Positions 34,701 through 44,960 of a DNA stretch of 64,000 nt are shown here, one piece after another. Within the stretch, counting starts at the first letter, position 1, and each line of letters begins with the position of its first letter. The position numbers and the translations under genes are program-made. Source of the DNA: Cheiracanthium punctorium (taxonomy: Eukaryota > Arthropoda > Arachnida > Araneae > Cheiracanthiidae); NCBI GenBank assembly GCA_038373885.1, contig JAWZYV010012276.1, positions 186,001 to 250,000 on the forward strand. Reading direction: 5' to 3'. The notes beneath the pieces are model-generated. The model saw nothing but the letters and a program-made list of their open reading frames with translations, made no database searches and had not been told where the DNA came from.

Positions 34701-35576
34701 ATGGCATTGAATAATCATCTCCAACATTTCACCGAAGAGAAACCGCATGCGTGTGAAGAGTCTCATGAAGCATTTTCTGAAGAGAAAATCTTCAGTAATC
34801 ATCAACGCTCACTCTTAAAAGAAAAACCATATGTGTGTGATGTGTGTAAGAAAGCCTTTTCTAGGCAACCATGCTTTAAAATTCATCTCCGCAGTCATAC
34901 AGGAGAAAAACCATATGTGTGTGATCTGTGTAAAAAAGCATTTTCTGTAAAGCATAACTTGAATGATCATCTCCGTACTCACACAGGAGAGAAACCCTAT
35001 GTGTGTGGTGTGTGTCAGAAAGCATTTTCCCAAAAGAATAACTTAAACAATCATCTCCTCACTCACACAGGAGAAAAACCATATGTGTGTGATCTGTGTC
35101 AGAAAGCATTTTCTGTAAAGCAAAAATTGAATGATCATCTCCGTACTCACACAGGAGAGAAACCCTATGTGTGTGATGTATGTCAGAAAGCATTTTCTCA
35201 AAAGAATACCTTAAACAATCATCTCCTCACTCACACAGGAGAAAAACCATATGTGTGTGATCTGTGTAAAAAAGGATTTCCTGTAAAGAAAAGATTGAAT
35301 GAACATCTCCGTACTCACACAGGAGAGAAACCCTATGTGTGTGATGTATGTCAAAAAGCATTTTCCCAAAAGAATAACTTAAAGAATCATCTCCTCACTC
35401 ACACGGGAAAGAAACCATATGTGTGTCATGTATGTCAGAAAGCATTTTTCCAAAAAAAATCCTTAAACAATCATCTCCTCACTCACACTGGAGAGAAACT
35501 GTTTAAATGTGATTTGTGTCAAAAAGCATTTTCGATGAAGGATACCTTAACTGTTCATCTTCACACACACACATAG
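34701..35576 (+). CDS. C2H2 zinc-finger protein, unit 2 (truncated by CA slippage)
   Basis: Starts MALNNHLQHFTEEKPHACEE, as in unit 1, and encodes nine fingers (291 residues) of alternating VCDLCKKAFSVK and VCDVCQKAFSQK types. Finger 9 ends HLHTHT at a TAG. Unit 1 has five CA repeats at this point and unit 2 has six, so the frame shifts by two bases and meets the stop at once. A one-base insertion (GTAATG versus GTATG) follows within 20 bases and restores the frame, but the stop lies between. A possible splice acceptor (TGATTTATCTCAG) precedes the ATG as in unit 1. All zinc ligands of the nine fingers appear intact, so a shortened but functional DNA-binding protein is possible. Confidence 0.75.
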   Translation: MALNNHLQHFTEEKPHACEESHEAFSEEKIFSNHQRSLLKEKPYVCDVCKKAFSRQPCFKIHLRSHTGEKPYVCDLCKKAFSVKHNLNDHLRTHTGEKPYVCGVCQKAFSQKNNLNNHLLTHTGEKPYVCDLCQKAFSVKQKLNDHLRTHTGEKPYVCDVCQKAFSQKNTLNNHLLTHTGEKPYVCDLCKKGFPVKKRLNEHLRTHTGEKPYVCDVCQKAFSQKNNLKNHLLTHTGKKPYVCHVCQKAFFQKKSLNNHLLTHTGEKLFKCDLCQKAFSMKDTLTVHLHTHT

Positions 35577-35850
35577 GAGAGAAATTGTAATGTGTGTGAT
35601 TTGTGTAAGAAAGTATTTTCTTCAAAGCAATATTTGAATAGACATCTCCACACTCATACAGAAGAGAAGCCTTATGTGTGTGATAAAAGCATTTTCCAGG
35701 CAGAGCATGTTAAATGATCACCTCTGTACTCGCATACGAGAGAAACCCTATTTTTGTGATGTCTTTTTAGAAAATCCTTTTTCGCATACAAGTTCGAAAA
35801 GTCTTCTCCACACTTACACTAGACAGAAACCATATACAGAACTCAAGTAA
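35577..35850 (+). pseudogene. Orphaned 3' fingers of unit 2
   Basis: After the frame is restored the text VCDLCKKVFSSKQYLNRHLH and EEKPYVCDKSIFQAEHVK is readable. It corresponds to finger 9 and the tail of unit 1. More decayed finger sequence follows to about 35850. Confidence 0.65.
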
Positions 35851-36492
35851 ATACTTGAGAGAAAAGATTTGTAAAATATGTACATTAGTAGCTGTATTGT
35901 CACTTTTCACACACAAAGAGTATATTCCCTGCTTTAATCTCTCTTTTAAGAAATGCATAACTTTTTAATAAGTTAACTAAACTAGAAAGTTTTAATGTTA
36001 TTAAAATTTTTACCAAGCAGCCTTATGAATTACTTTAAAATTTGTAAAAAATTTCCTAAATTAACAACTGTCCTGCACTTATCTAAAATATGCAAGAATG
36101 CTCAAAGCTGTATTAGATTAATAAATTGCTCTTTGTTCATTAATAATTAATTTAGTAGTTTTTCTTTTTTAATAGTATTTAAGTGTCAGATTTTGAGGTG
36201 TGTTTAACCCTCCCCATTAAGATGCAGCAATGGTAATGCATATACTGTGAATAACAGGATCATATACTCATGTTTGTGTTTACAGCCTAGCTCTTTAAAA
36301 AGCCTAGTTTAACGTCTATTCTCTCTTAGACAGTGTATGTGCAAATGCCACTCCTGACAGTGTCACTCTAATCGCTCACTTTTCAGTTTAACTTTGATAA
36401 ATTGTAAATTAAAATATTTATCCTAAAAAATAATACTGTATAGCAGTAACTTATTATATATGTTTAGACATGCTGGTGCATTCAATTTTATC

Positions 36493-38323
36493 TGAAGGTA
36501 GCATGTGGTTTTCTGGTCAATAATCAAGTCGATGTTGACATAAACTCTTTATTAACTTAACTAGTTCACTACTGAACGGAAACAAGGAACTTAAAAATAT
36601 GGAACTTCCATAACTAATAACTCTTCCATCAATATGACAGTTGACGACGATCAGGCAGCAGGACATCAGCACTCAGAATCCTAGGCAGAGATCCACTAGG
36701 GTGCTTGGCATCAGAACCAGGAATGAGTAGGCAGGGCTCCACTAAATCGCTCGGCATCAGAACCAGGAATTAGCAGGCAGAGCTCCACTAAGCAGCTTGA
36801 CATCAGAACCAGGAATTAGCAGGCAGCGAGCAGCAGCACCCGTTGCTGTGACTGCTGACAGCGTTTTTTTAAGCAAGAACTTGGCTGGCCTTTTATCCTT
36901 GTTCGCCATGCCCACATTTGCATTTAGCAGCTACCGCTCGTGCACATTTGAATTTTAGTGGTCAGATTGCAACAGCGATATGCAGCTCGTTTTGCGTACC
37001 TCCTCTCGGCGACCAGTCCCCCAGTTGGTATCAGACCTTCGACCGCCATAACTGAGGAAGGGGTGCGCGAGCCTAGAGGCGGCGCCTGCAGTACTCCCCT
37101 CCCAGCGACGACGTCAGGAGAAGCGAACTGGTGATTTCAGCAGCCGGCCTGGCTGAGAATAACGAAACGGATGAACCTCTTTAAGTTTAGTCTCCTGGCC
37201 AGGGAAGGGTGGTAACCTGCTTTCTTGCGGTCGCTCGTTTCCAGGCTGGTCGTCGTGCAGGAGAAATGCGGGCTTTAGCCGATCAATGGAACCCGATTTG
37301 ATTTTCTCATCCACCTTAATCTTGTAAACTTTTTCTGCTCTTTCGACCACCGGGAAAGGTCCGTCATACGGTGGTTTTAGAGGAGGGCGGATAGCATCAA
37401 CTCGCAGGAAAACATGAGTACACCTATAGGCACCTATAATCGGTTTGCTGACCTTAGCAACTATAAAATGCCATTTAAACTCTCGTCTTAAATTTAGGCT
37501 AAGAGAAACTAGTTTTGTACCGTAAGTGTTGATTGACGTGCCGTTAACTGAAAATAGCTTAATTGAAGAGTCAGCTACGAAAGACATAGTGAGAGAATAA
37601 GGCCACACGCATACGTCGCTTCCACTGTCGATCAGATTTTTTTTTTTTTTTTTTTGCGAAAGTGGGTTGAAAACGAAAAGGCGACTTGCAATACTCTGTT
37701 TAAAATCGCATTGCGCCACGTGCGATGGTAGACTTAGTTTTTTTTGAGTCATAGAATTTACAAGGTAGTTTACATTTCTGCGCTTTGTCGCCGAACTTAG
37801 CATGAAACCAGCAAAGAGTCTTAAATGGCCCCTGTCGTGGCATTAGCGATCGGCTTCAGGATGGACCTCGGCGATTCTGGTTGTAACCTCTCACCGTTTC
37901 TCGCGGTCTCGCTAAACGTTCTACCCGCGTGGAAAGTTGCTCCGAGCTGCATATCGCTGTTGCGATCTGACCACTAAAATTCAAATGTGCACGAGCGGTA
38001 GCTGCTAAATGCAAATGTGCGCATGGCGAACAAGGATAAAAGGCCAGCCAAGTTCTTGCTTAGAAAAACGCTATCAACAGTCACAGCAAGGGGTGCTGTT
38101 GCTCGCTGCCTGCTAATTCCTGGTTCTGATGTCAAGCTGCTTAGTGGAGCTCTGCCTGCTAATTCCTGGTTCTGATGGCAAGCGGTTTAGTGGAGCCCTG
38201 CCTACTCATTCCTGGTTCTGATGCCAAGCACCCTAGTGGATCTCTGCCTAGGATTCTGAGTGCTGATGTCCTGCTGCCTGATTGTCTGCAACTGTCATAT
38301 TGATGTCATTCTCGGCGCCTGCA
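36493..38323 (-). mobile_element. Ty3/gypsy-type retroelement with one LTR inverted
   Basis: Flanked by TATC on both sides (36489-36492 and 38324-38327), with the empty site visible in unit 1 near 34070. On the minus strand a full LTR of about 597 bp (37089 down to 36493) starts TGCAGGCGCCG and ends in CTACCTTCA. At the other end the outermost TGCAGGCGCCGAG is kept, but about 390 bp of LTR (37930-38306) then run in the opposite orientation. The arms therefore form a long inverted repeat around a short coding remnant. Both LTR segments share repeated GGTTCTGATG...TAATTCCT blocks. Confidence 0.8.
37114..37890 (-). pseudogene. Gag-pol remnant: CCHC knuckle, protease, integrase tail
   Basis: On the minus strand one frame near 37850 reads CWFHAKFGDKAQKC, a gag-type zinc knuckle. 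The next frame gives RLFVFNPL and LIDSGSDVCVWP, the aspartic protease active site (D-S-G). The text then jumps to CTHVFLRVDAIRPPLKPPYD and KIKSGSIDRLKPAFL, typical of the chromodomain-less integrase C-terminus of arthropod Ty3/gypsy elements. Reverse transcriptase, RNase H and the integrase core are deleted, leaving protease fused to the integrase tail in a 229-codon ORF. A homopolymer (K-rich) run lies before the protease. It cannot transpose alone. Confidence 0.8.
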
Positions 38324-38966
38324 TATCTTTTACCTAAAATGTGCAAGAATGTTTAAAGCTGTGTTGGATTAATAAATTACTTTTTTTTCACAAATAAATA
38401 ATTTTCTATTTTTTCTTTTCTCTTTTAATAGTATTTAATTTTTTTTTACTTCTTTCTAGGTAGTTGGCATTAGCTGGAGGGTATAATTATTATTATTGCC
38501 GACAGTTTATCCCTTGATTCTGCAAAGTTACTCAGTTAGCCAAGTGAGGAATGCACACAATCGAATATACTTTATTTGTCTGACTTTGCTGTATGTCTTC
38601 GATGAAGGGATGGTAGTGAAAATGAATTTATGAAACTGTTTTCATATTCTTATACTACAGCACAGCTGCAGAACATAAATAATAGTAATTACAGTTGTAT
38701 TTTTATACATTTTCTTCATTTCAAAATATATTTTTTGTGGTGCAACATAGTGAAATATTCAATCTAGTAATTTTTCTTTATATTGGAACTGTTTATAAGT
38801 ATTATGATACTGTGGATAAAATTATTATAAAAAGACGATTAAAGTTTTATTTTCCTGATTTGTATCGGATATTCACTGCACACTTTGGCATAACTGCTTC
38901 CACACAGAGAAGAGAAAGCACAGCTGTAAAGTTTTTACCAAAAAAAAAAAAAAATAGTTTAATCAG

Positions 38967-40472
38967 ATGGCATTAAATAATCATCTGCAGCATTTCACCG
39001 AAGAGAAACCATACGTTTGTGAAGTGTCTCATGATGCCTTTTCCGAGGAAAAAGTCTCTAGTAATCATCAACGCTCTCACTTAAAAGAGAAACCATATGT
39101 GTGTGATGTGTGCGAGAAAGCCTTTTCTAGCCAACAAGTCTTTAATGATCATCTCCGCACTCACACAGGAGAAATGCCGTATGAATGTGATGTATGCCAG
39201 AAAGCATTTTCTACACAGCAAAGCTTAAATGGTCACCTCCGCACTCATAGGAGAGAGAAACCATTTATGTGTGATGTGTGTCAGAAAGCATTTTCCATCC
39301 AGAAAACCTTAAAGAATCATCTCCTCACTCACACAGGAGAGAAACTGTTTAAGTGTGATTCTTGTCAAAGAGCATATTCAAGTAGGGGAAGTTTAAAAAA
39401 TCATTCTCGCATTCACGCAGAAGGGAAACTGTATGTCTGCGATATGTGTAAGAAGGCATTTTCTACACAGAAAATCTTGAATGATCATCTCCACATTCAT
39501 ACAGGAGAGAAACCGTATGTGTGCGATGTGTGTCAGAAAGCATTTTCTCATAAGAACACTTTAAACAATCATCTCCTCACTCACAGAGGAGAGAAACTGT
39601 TTAAGTGTGATTCTTGTCAAAAAGCATTTTCAAGTAAAGGAAGTTTGAAAGTTCATCTTCGCAGTCACACAGGAGAGAAGCCGTTTGTGTGTGATCTGTG
39701 CAAGAAAGCATTTTGTTCACAGCAAAGCTTGACTTTCCATCTCCGTACGCATACACAAGATAAGCCATATACATGCGATGTATGTCAGAAATCGTTCTCT
39801 CTAGAGCAACGTTTGAATGAACATCTTCGTTATCACACAGGAGAAAAACCGTATGTGTGTGATGTGTGTCAGAAAGCATTTTCCACGAAGACAGCCTTGA
39901 ACCATCATTTCCGCACTCACACGGGAGAGAAACCCTATGCCTGTCACGTGTGTCGGAAAGCATTTTCGATAAGCAAAACCTTAAAGAATCATCTCCTCAC
40001 TCACACAGGAGAGAGAATGTTTAAGTGTGATTTGTGTCAAAAGGCATTTTCGAGGAAGGGAACCTTGACTATTCATCTTCGCACTCACACGGGAGAGAAA
40101 CCGTATGTGTGTGATCTGTGTAAGAAAGCATTTCCTACGCAGCATAACTTGAATAGTCATCTTCACACTCATACAGAAAAGAAGACTCATACATGTGATA
40201 TTTGTCAGGAAGCGTTTAACCATAAGAAAACCTTAAAAACTCATCTACTAACTCACTCGGGAAAGAAAGTGTTTAAGTGTGACTTGTGTCAAAAATTACT
40301 TTCGAGGAAAAACAACTTGGCTATTCATCTTCGTACTCACTCAGGAGAGAAACCGTATGTGTGTGATTTGTGTAAGAAAGCATTTTCTACACAGCAAAAC
40401 TTGAATAGTCATCTCCACACTCATACAGAAAAGAAGCCAGGAAGCATTTTCCAGGCAGAACATTTTGTATGA
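38967..40472 (+). CDS. C2H2 zinc-finger protein, unit 3 (16 fingers)
   Basis: 501 residues from ATG at 38967. The same MALNNHLQHFTEEKP opening and degenerate first finger (VCEVSHDAF, Ser for the second Cys) precede 16 full fingers, nearly twice the number in units 1 and 2. Repeating blocks such as KLFKCDSCQ-AFSSKGSLK and HKNTLNNHLLTH suggest growth by internal duplication. Finger 15 has QKLLS in place of QKAFS. It ends EKKPGSIFQAEHFV, the shared frameshifted tail. The upstream candidate splice acceptor of units 1-2 (CTCAG) reads ATCGG here, so that site would be lost if it was real. Most fingers keep all four ligands, so it is the best candidate for a working member of the array. Confidence 0.8.
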   Translation: MALNNHLQHFTEEKPYVCEVSHDAFSEEKVSSNHQRSHLKEKPYVCDVCEKAFSSQQVFNDHLRTHTGEMPYECDVCQKAFSTQQSLNGHLRTHRREKPFMCDVCQKAFSIQKTLKNHLLTHTGEKLFKCDSCQRAYSSRGSLKNHSRIHAEGKLYVCDMCKKAFSTQKILNDHLHIHTGEKPYVCDVCQKAFSHKNTLNNHLLTHRGEKLFKCDSCQKAFSSKGSLKVHLRSHTGEKPFVCDLCKKAFCSQQSLTFHLRTHTQDKPYTCDVCQKSFSLEQRLNEHLRYHTGEKPYVCDVCQKAFSTKTALNHHFRTHTGEKPYACHVCRKAFSISKTLKNHLLTHTGERMFKCDLCQKAFSRKGTLTIHLRTHTGEKPYVCDLCKKAFPTQHNLNSHLHTHTEKKTHTCDICQEAFNHKKTLKTHLLTHSGKKVFKCDLCQKLLSRKNNLAIHLRTHSGEKPYVCDLCKKAFSTQQNLNSHLHTHTEKKPGSIFQAEHFV

Positions 40473-41140
40473 CCGTGTTTCCACTCATACATGAGATAAA
40501 CCCTATTTCTGTAATATACAGTGGTGGCCAAAATTGTGGACACTTTTGAAAATGTTTAGGCTTTTTAACTTTGTACGCTTATAGGAAGTGCTACGTTTCA
40601 CAAAATGTAAACTCAAATATCATTTTAAAGAGAATTTAATAGTGATTTCAATACACAAAACTAAATTTCAATATATGCAATAGGATAAAAGTTATAATTA
40701 CTTTAATCTGAATATCAAATACAGTGATGAAGTGGATTGTAATTTCTAACTTTCCAGGTCAATCACTGTTATTTTTCTGAGCTTAAAACTCTCATAAGCT
40801 CAATAAAACATCGATGTGAAGTTGTAATAAAAAATTATGGCTACCCTACAAACTGTTGATAGTTCACTGCAGTCTTCAACAATATCTAATGTATCTCTAT
40901 AATTATTGCCGTTTAACTTTTTTTGCATTACAAATATTTTAATTTAGTTTTTTGAATTGAAATCAGTATTAAATTATCTTTAAAATGATGTATAAGAGTT
41001 TGCATTTTGTGAAACATAACATTTTTTTATATGCATACAAACTTAGAAAACAAAAAAAAAGTTTCCAAAATTTTGGCCACCACTGTATGCCAAAAAGCAT
41101 TTTCTAAAAAGACACAAATTTGACAACACACAAAAGGCAC
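40473..41140 (+). pseudogene. Zinc-finger relic split by a Tc1-like element
   Basis: Finger text ends CCCTATTTCTGTAATA at 40516 and resumes TGCCAAAAAGCATTTTC after the insertion at 40519-41085. Dropping the insertion and one TA rejoins C-N-I-C-Q-K-A-F-S-K-K in frame, so the element landed between the two zinc cysteines. Confidence 0.75.
40519..41085. mobile_element. 567-bp Tc1/mariner-like MITE
   Basis: CAGTGGTGGCCAAAATT and AATTTTGGCCACCACTG form perfect 17-bp inverted ends flanked by TA (40517-40518 and 41086-41087). No transposase frame is present. Confidence 0.85.
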
Positions 41141-41349
41141 AAAAAGAACTCGCCATATTTCCTATGTCAATTTCATACATAAAATCTTATTCTTCATAAG
41201 AAGTGAATCGGGTATAAAATAATAATTTCTCATATTTCTTTTTAGTTCTGTGCTATTCGATAAACTGAATGAGTTATTCACAAAACTAAAATAAGAAATC
41301 TATCTTACACTCAAAAAACTTTTTTGTAGCGACAAAAATGTCCAGGTCT

Positions 41350-41700
41350 TAAAGGGTTAAATGAACATCTTTGCTCTCACACAGGAGAAAAGCTGTATGT
41401 GTGTTCTGTATGTCAGAAAGCATTTCCTGAAAAGAACAGTTTGTGTGATCATCTCTGCACTCACACTGGAGAAACACCTTATATGTCTGAAAGTATTTTC
41501 TGCAAATAAAAGATCATTTTCGTACTCCCATGGATTAAAAACTGTATGTGTGCGGTTTGTGTCATAAAGCATTTCGTATGCTGTCTATTTCAAAAATGCA
41601 TGATCGCTCTCAGATTGGAGAAAATTCATAGGTATGTGGTTCATGTGAGGAAGCATTTTTTACTCAGCAATAGTTGAATCGCTGCTCTCTCGTAGTATAG
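41350..41700 (+). pseudogene. Zinc-finger pseudogene block A
   Basis: Reads [20 protein letters not shown] and KAFPEKNSL, then loses the frame at several places. Its left edge TTAAAGGGTTAA resembles the right terminus of the TTAA-flanked family, so the block was probably cut by such an insertion. It is duplicated as block B at 42216. Confidence 0.7.
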
Positions 41701-42215
41701 CAGGGTTTCTACAGACCTGGAAAGTCAGGGAAATGAGTTTTGGTCAGGGATTTTGGGAAAAAAGTCAGGGAAATTAGCAGAAATTGAAGAAAGGTCAGGG
41801 AAATGCAAGAAAAATTGAATTTTGCCGTAAGGATTTTGCAAGAAAATACTTGCTGTTTGAACCTAAGTATAGAAATTGTTTTTTCATTTTTTCATTTAAC
41901 CTTATAAATAATTTTAAAATGTGTCCTTTATGAGCATATCTTGTGCAGTTGAAATATGCTTAGTTTTATCCTAAATTATTATCAAACATGGTTTTTGTTA
42001 GAATCCAGGGATGTCAAATAAGATTCTTGTATATATTAATTTTATTATTATTATTATTTGTTAAAAAAAGGGTCAAAATATATAAAAAGTTATTAATTAA
42101 AGGATGTAATGTTAAAAATAGAAATGCAAAATTTGGGAAAGCACGCTAGATAAAGTCAGGGAAGAGCGTGATAGATGTCAGGGGAGCAAAAGCTGTGAAA
42201 TCTGTAGAAACCCTG
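41701..42215. mobile_element. 515-bp hAT-like MITE with GTCAGGGA repeats
   Basis: CAGGGTTTCTACAGA and TCTGTAGAAACCCTG are perfect 15-bp inverted ends. GTCAGGGA-type words recur several times near both ends. The 8-bp flanks do not match, and it sits exactly at the junction of the two duplicated zinc-finger blocks. Confidence 0.7.
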
Positions 42216-42688
42216 TAAAGGGTTAAATGAACATCTTTGCTCTCACACAAAAGAAAAGCTGTATGTGTGTTCTGTATGTCAGAAAGCATTTTCTAAAAAT
42301 AACAGTTTGCATAATCATCTCTGCACTCACACGGGAGAAGCACATTATATGTGAAAGTATTTTCTGTAAATAAAAGATCATTTTCATACTCCCATGGGAT
42401 AAAAACCGTATGTGTGTGGTTTTGTGTCAGAAAGCATTTCCTATGCTGTCTATTTCAAAAATGCATGATCACTCTCAGACTGGTGGAAATTCATAGGTAT
42501 GTAGTTCATGTGAGGAAGCATTTTTTACTCAGCAATAGTTGAATCTCTGCTCTCACAGAGTATAGAAGCGATAAGTGTGATGTGTGTTCAGAAAGCATTT
42601 TCTGAAATGAGTAATCATCTTCACAGTTAGAAAAGACAGAAATCTGTTTGTAAATTATACTCAAATGCATATTTTATGCAGCAAGCCT
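42216..42688 (+). pseudogene. Zinc-finger pseudogene block B
   Basis: Aligns with block A (TAAAGGGTTAAATGAACATC onward) and extends further with VCSESIF-like and HLHS-like relics. Stops and frameshifts occur throughout. The text continues across the nested insertion at 42689: Q-Q-A-L on the left joins N-I-C-I-L-T-H-T-G on the right (44574 on). Confidence 0.7.
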
Positions 42689-42782
42689 TATAACCCTTTA
42701 GCACCCTGTCTCCTCGCTGTGAGGACGCAACTCTGACATTTTGGCTGCTTTGATTCATGAAGAATACATTTCATTTCAATTA

Positions 42783-44286
42783 CCATATTTATCCGCATTT
42801 AAGTCGACCCCCCCCCCTTTCCTGCTTAAGAAATTTGAATTTTTTAAAATCCTGCGTATAAGTCGACCCACCACTTTCCCGATCGAGAAACTTTAATTTT
42901 ATTTAAATACCGTAATTTCTGGCTTATAATCAATCCGCAGGCACTTTTTTTCAAGTAGAAGAAAAATATTTCTTTAGATTATCCGCAGATAACATGGCGA
43001 TGCTTTGCCGAAATTGGTGATTATTTATGTATAGTAAAACCACCGTATTTATATTAGAATTGGCTTACTGTAAAACATGTCCTACTAAAAATCTAGTGTT
43101 ATGAATGAGAATTATCAAACATACTTGGACGGTCTTTTGTCAATTTAAATCACAATTGATACACAATTTTTAAGCTAGGCATTCTACCTTTAAGCACTAA
43201 GAACGGTATTATGAAATTAATAAAAAATAAAAAAGCGAACATTTCTTTCGGAACAAACAAAACAAAATGTATGGTAGCATGCAGAATACTTATCGCACAT
43301 TTTGTAACATCGTAATTATTTAGTCAAGTGACATTATTATAAGAAAAACAAAACTAAAATGAGACCTACATTTTTACTGGAATAATATATATCCCTATAT
43401 TGACAGCAAATATTGAATAAGTAATGAATACATGCAATACTCAGCAAAATTTACGTTTAATATTTTGATTAACAGACTTAAATCTTATTCAGGGTCTAAA
43501 TATACTGGAAAAAAGAAATGAACTTCTGTTTTGTATTTATAAATAAAGTTTTTTACTGTAAAATCTGAAGGTTTCAGGAAAAATTTCAGTAGACAGTACG
43601 CAGCGATTGCATAATACGCACTGGATAAATTTTCACCTTTTTTAGTGGATAATCCGCGGATTATAAGCCGGAAATTACGGTACATTTATTCAAAATCATC
43701 TGTAAAAAAAGAAAGTAAAAATAAACAATAATAAAGATAATAATATACAAAAGTAGCATACAAAATTAAGCTGATAATAATGAATAATAATATGACACTA
43801 CTGATAGTATGATAGGGTAAAGTACTAATATACAAAGTTAAAATGATTCAAGATCCGATTCAGTATTGGACTCATCAAACAATTCATAAAATTCCTTCGT
43901 CTCATCATAATACATGTATTGGGTTAGGATCCCTTAGAAAGACCTCCATGGGGGCACCTTACCCTTCGGCCTAGAGCCCACATGTAGCTAATGAAAATCA
44001 TGTAATCATGTAATGGGTTGTAATTCCACAACAACGACAACTTGATATACGTTTTCAATCTTTGTATCGCTACATGCTTCCTGTTATGGAAATCAACCTT
44101 AAACGATGCCATTGTGTTATGGAATATGAGAAGAGAACAATTGTCTTTTAAAAGGGCATTTTTTACTTCTGATTAAAAAAAGAAGAAAGAAATTAAAAAT
44201 TAAAGACCCTCGTATAAGTCGACCCCTTCCTCTTTGAAGCCTTTTATTTGTCCAAAATTTCTCGACTTATATGCGGGTAAATATGG
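42783..44286. mobile_element. Pogo-like non-autonomous element (outer)
   Basis: CCATATTTATCCGCATTTAA at the left and its near complement at the right, with TA on both sides (42781-42782 and 44287-44288). AAGTCGACC motifs lie just inside both ends. It hosts the inner element at 42910. Confidence 0.8.
42910..43680. mobile_element. Pogo-like non-autonomous element (inner)
   Basis: CCGTAATTTCTGGCTTATAA at the left and the complement of CCGTAATTTCCGGCTTATAA at the right, with TA flanks. The ends resemble those of the transposase-bearing element at 1172-2379. Confidence 0.8.
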
Positions 44287-44573
44287 TAAATACTCAAGGA
44301 GGACATCTATATAGACTGCCCAATGTAGAAAAAGTGCAGCCATTGCCATTGCACAATTTAAATACCAGCAAGATGGTGGTCGATCAAATCACCCAGTACA
44401 TGCCGCAGAGCTCAAGAACATTGACACAGCTGGCTGTGCCAAAAATGTTCCTGATCTCTGTGGCAGGCAATAGGAGATTTGACCAATTACCATCTTGCTG
44501 GTAGTTAAATTGTGGGATGGCAACAGCTGCACTTTTTTTGATATTGGGAAATGGTTGCGCTTCAAAGGGTTAA

Positions 44574-44960
44574 ACATCTGTATCCTCACTCACACAGGAT
44601 AGGAAATGTGTGTACATTAAAATGCACTTTTCTTTATTGTATACGTAATATGTTTTGATATGCATTTTTCCATTATTTCACAGAAAGAAAGTTGTAATGT
44701 ATGAGGTAATAAAGAATTTTCTGTAATGCACTCAAATATTCTTTTCATTTCTCCCACAGGAGAGAAGCTATGTGTATGTGTGTGATGCATAAAACAAAAT
44801 GTTTTTCTTAACCTTTTACAGGTTAATGTTCCCAATTGGGAACACCGAATTACCACAGGAGAGAAGCTATGTGTATGTGTGTGATGCATAAAACAAAATG
44901 TTTTTCTTAACCTTTTATGGGTTAATGTTCCCAATTGGGAACACCGAATTAAAAATTTTT
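44574..44960 (+). repeat. Zinc-finger relic with 99-bp tandem duplication
   Basis: Linker relics (CTCACTCACACAGG, CACAGGAGAGAAGC) continue the broken zinc-finger gene. A 99-bp block starting CACAGGAGAGAAGC occurs twice, at about 44756 and 44855. Each copy ends in TTAACC plus the palindrome GTTCCCAATTGGGAAC (44828-44843 and 44927-44942), so a transposon terminus was duplicated with its host flank. Confidence 0.65.

Larger units (their letters stand above)
32210..40500 (+). repeat. Three tandem zinc-finger gene units
   Basis: Homologous units begin near 32210, 34556 and 38815. Each has a T-rich tract, then an upstream leader (TTCACTGCA/TTCGCTTCATACTTTGGCAT type), an ATGGCATT start, fingers, a shared degenerate tail and about 1.2 kb of shared 3' sequence. 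Unit 2 to unit 3 spacing matches after removing the 1.83-kb retroelement at 36493-38323. The first unit lacks the shared upstream flank, so the array grew from a block starting near 32210. Confidence 0.8.
42689..44577. mobile_element. TTAA-flanked fold-back element hosting two pogo-like elements
   Basis: The left end TATAACCCTTTAGCACCC and right end GCGCTTCAAAGGG lie next to TTAA-like sites. The interior near 44320-44560 matches the family fold-back (ACCAGCAAGATGG and its complement). Removal rejoins a zinc-finger reading frame. A TTAA target with CCCTTT ends suggests a piggyBac-like origin, but no transposase is present in any copy. Confidence 0.65.

Noticed and set aside
41701..42215. Treating the CAGGGTTTC element as a clean insertion with an 8-bp duplication
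   Set aside because: The flanking 8-mers do not match, and the element lies at a duplication junction, so only its inverted ends are claimed.
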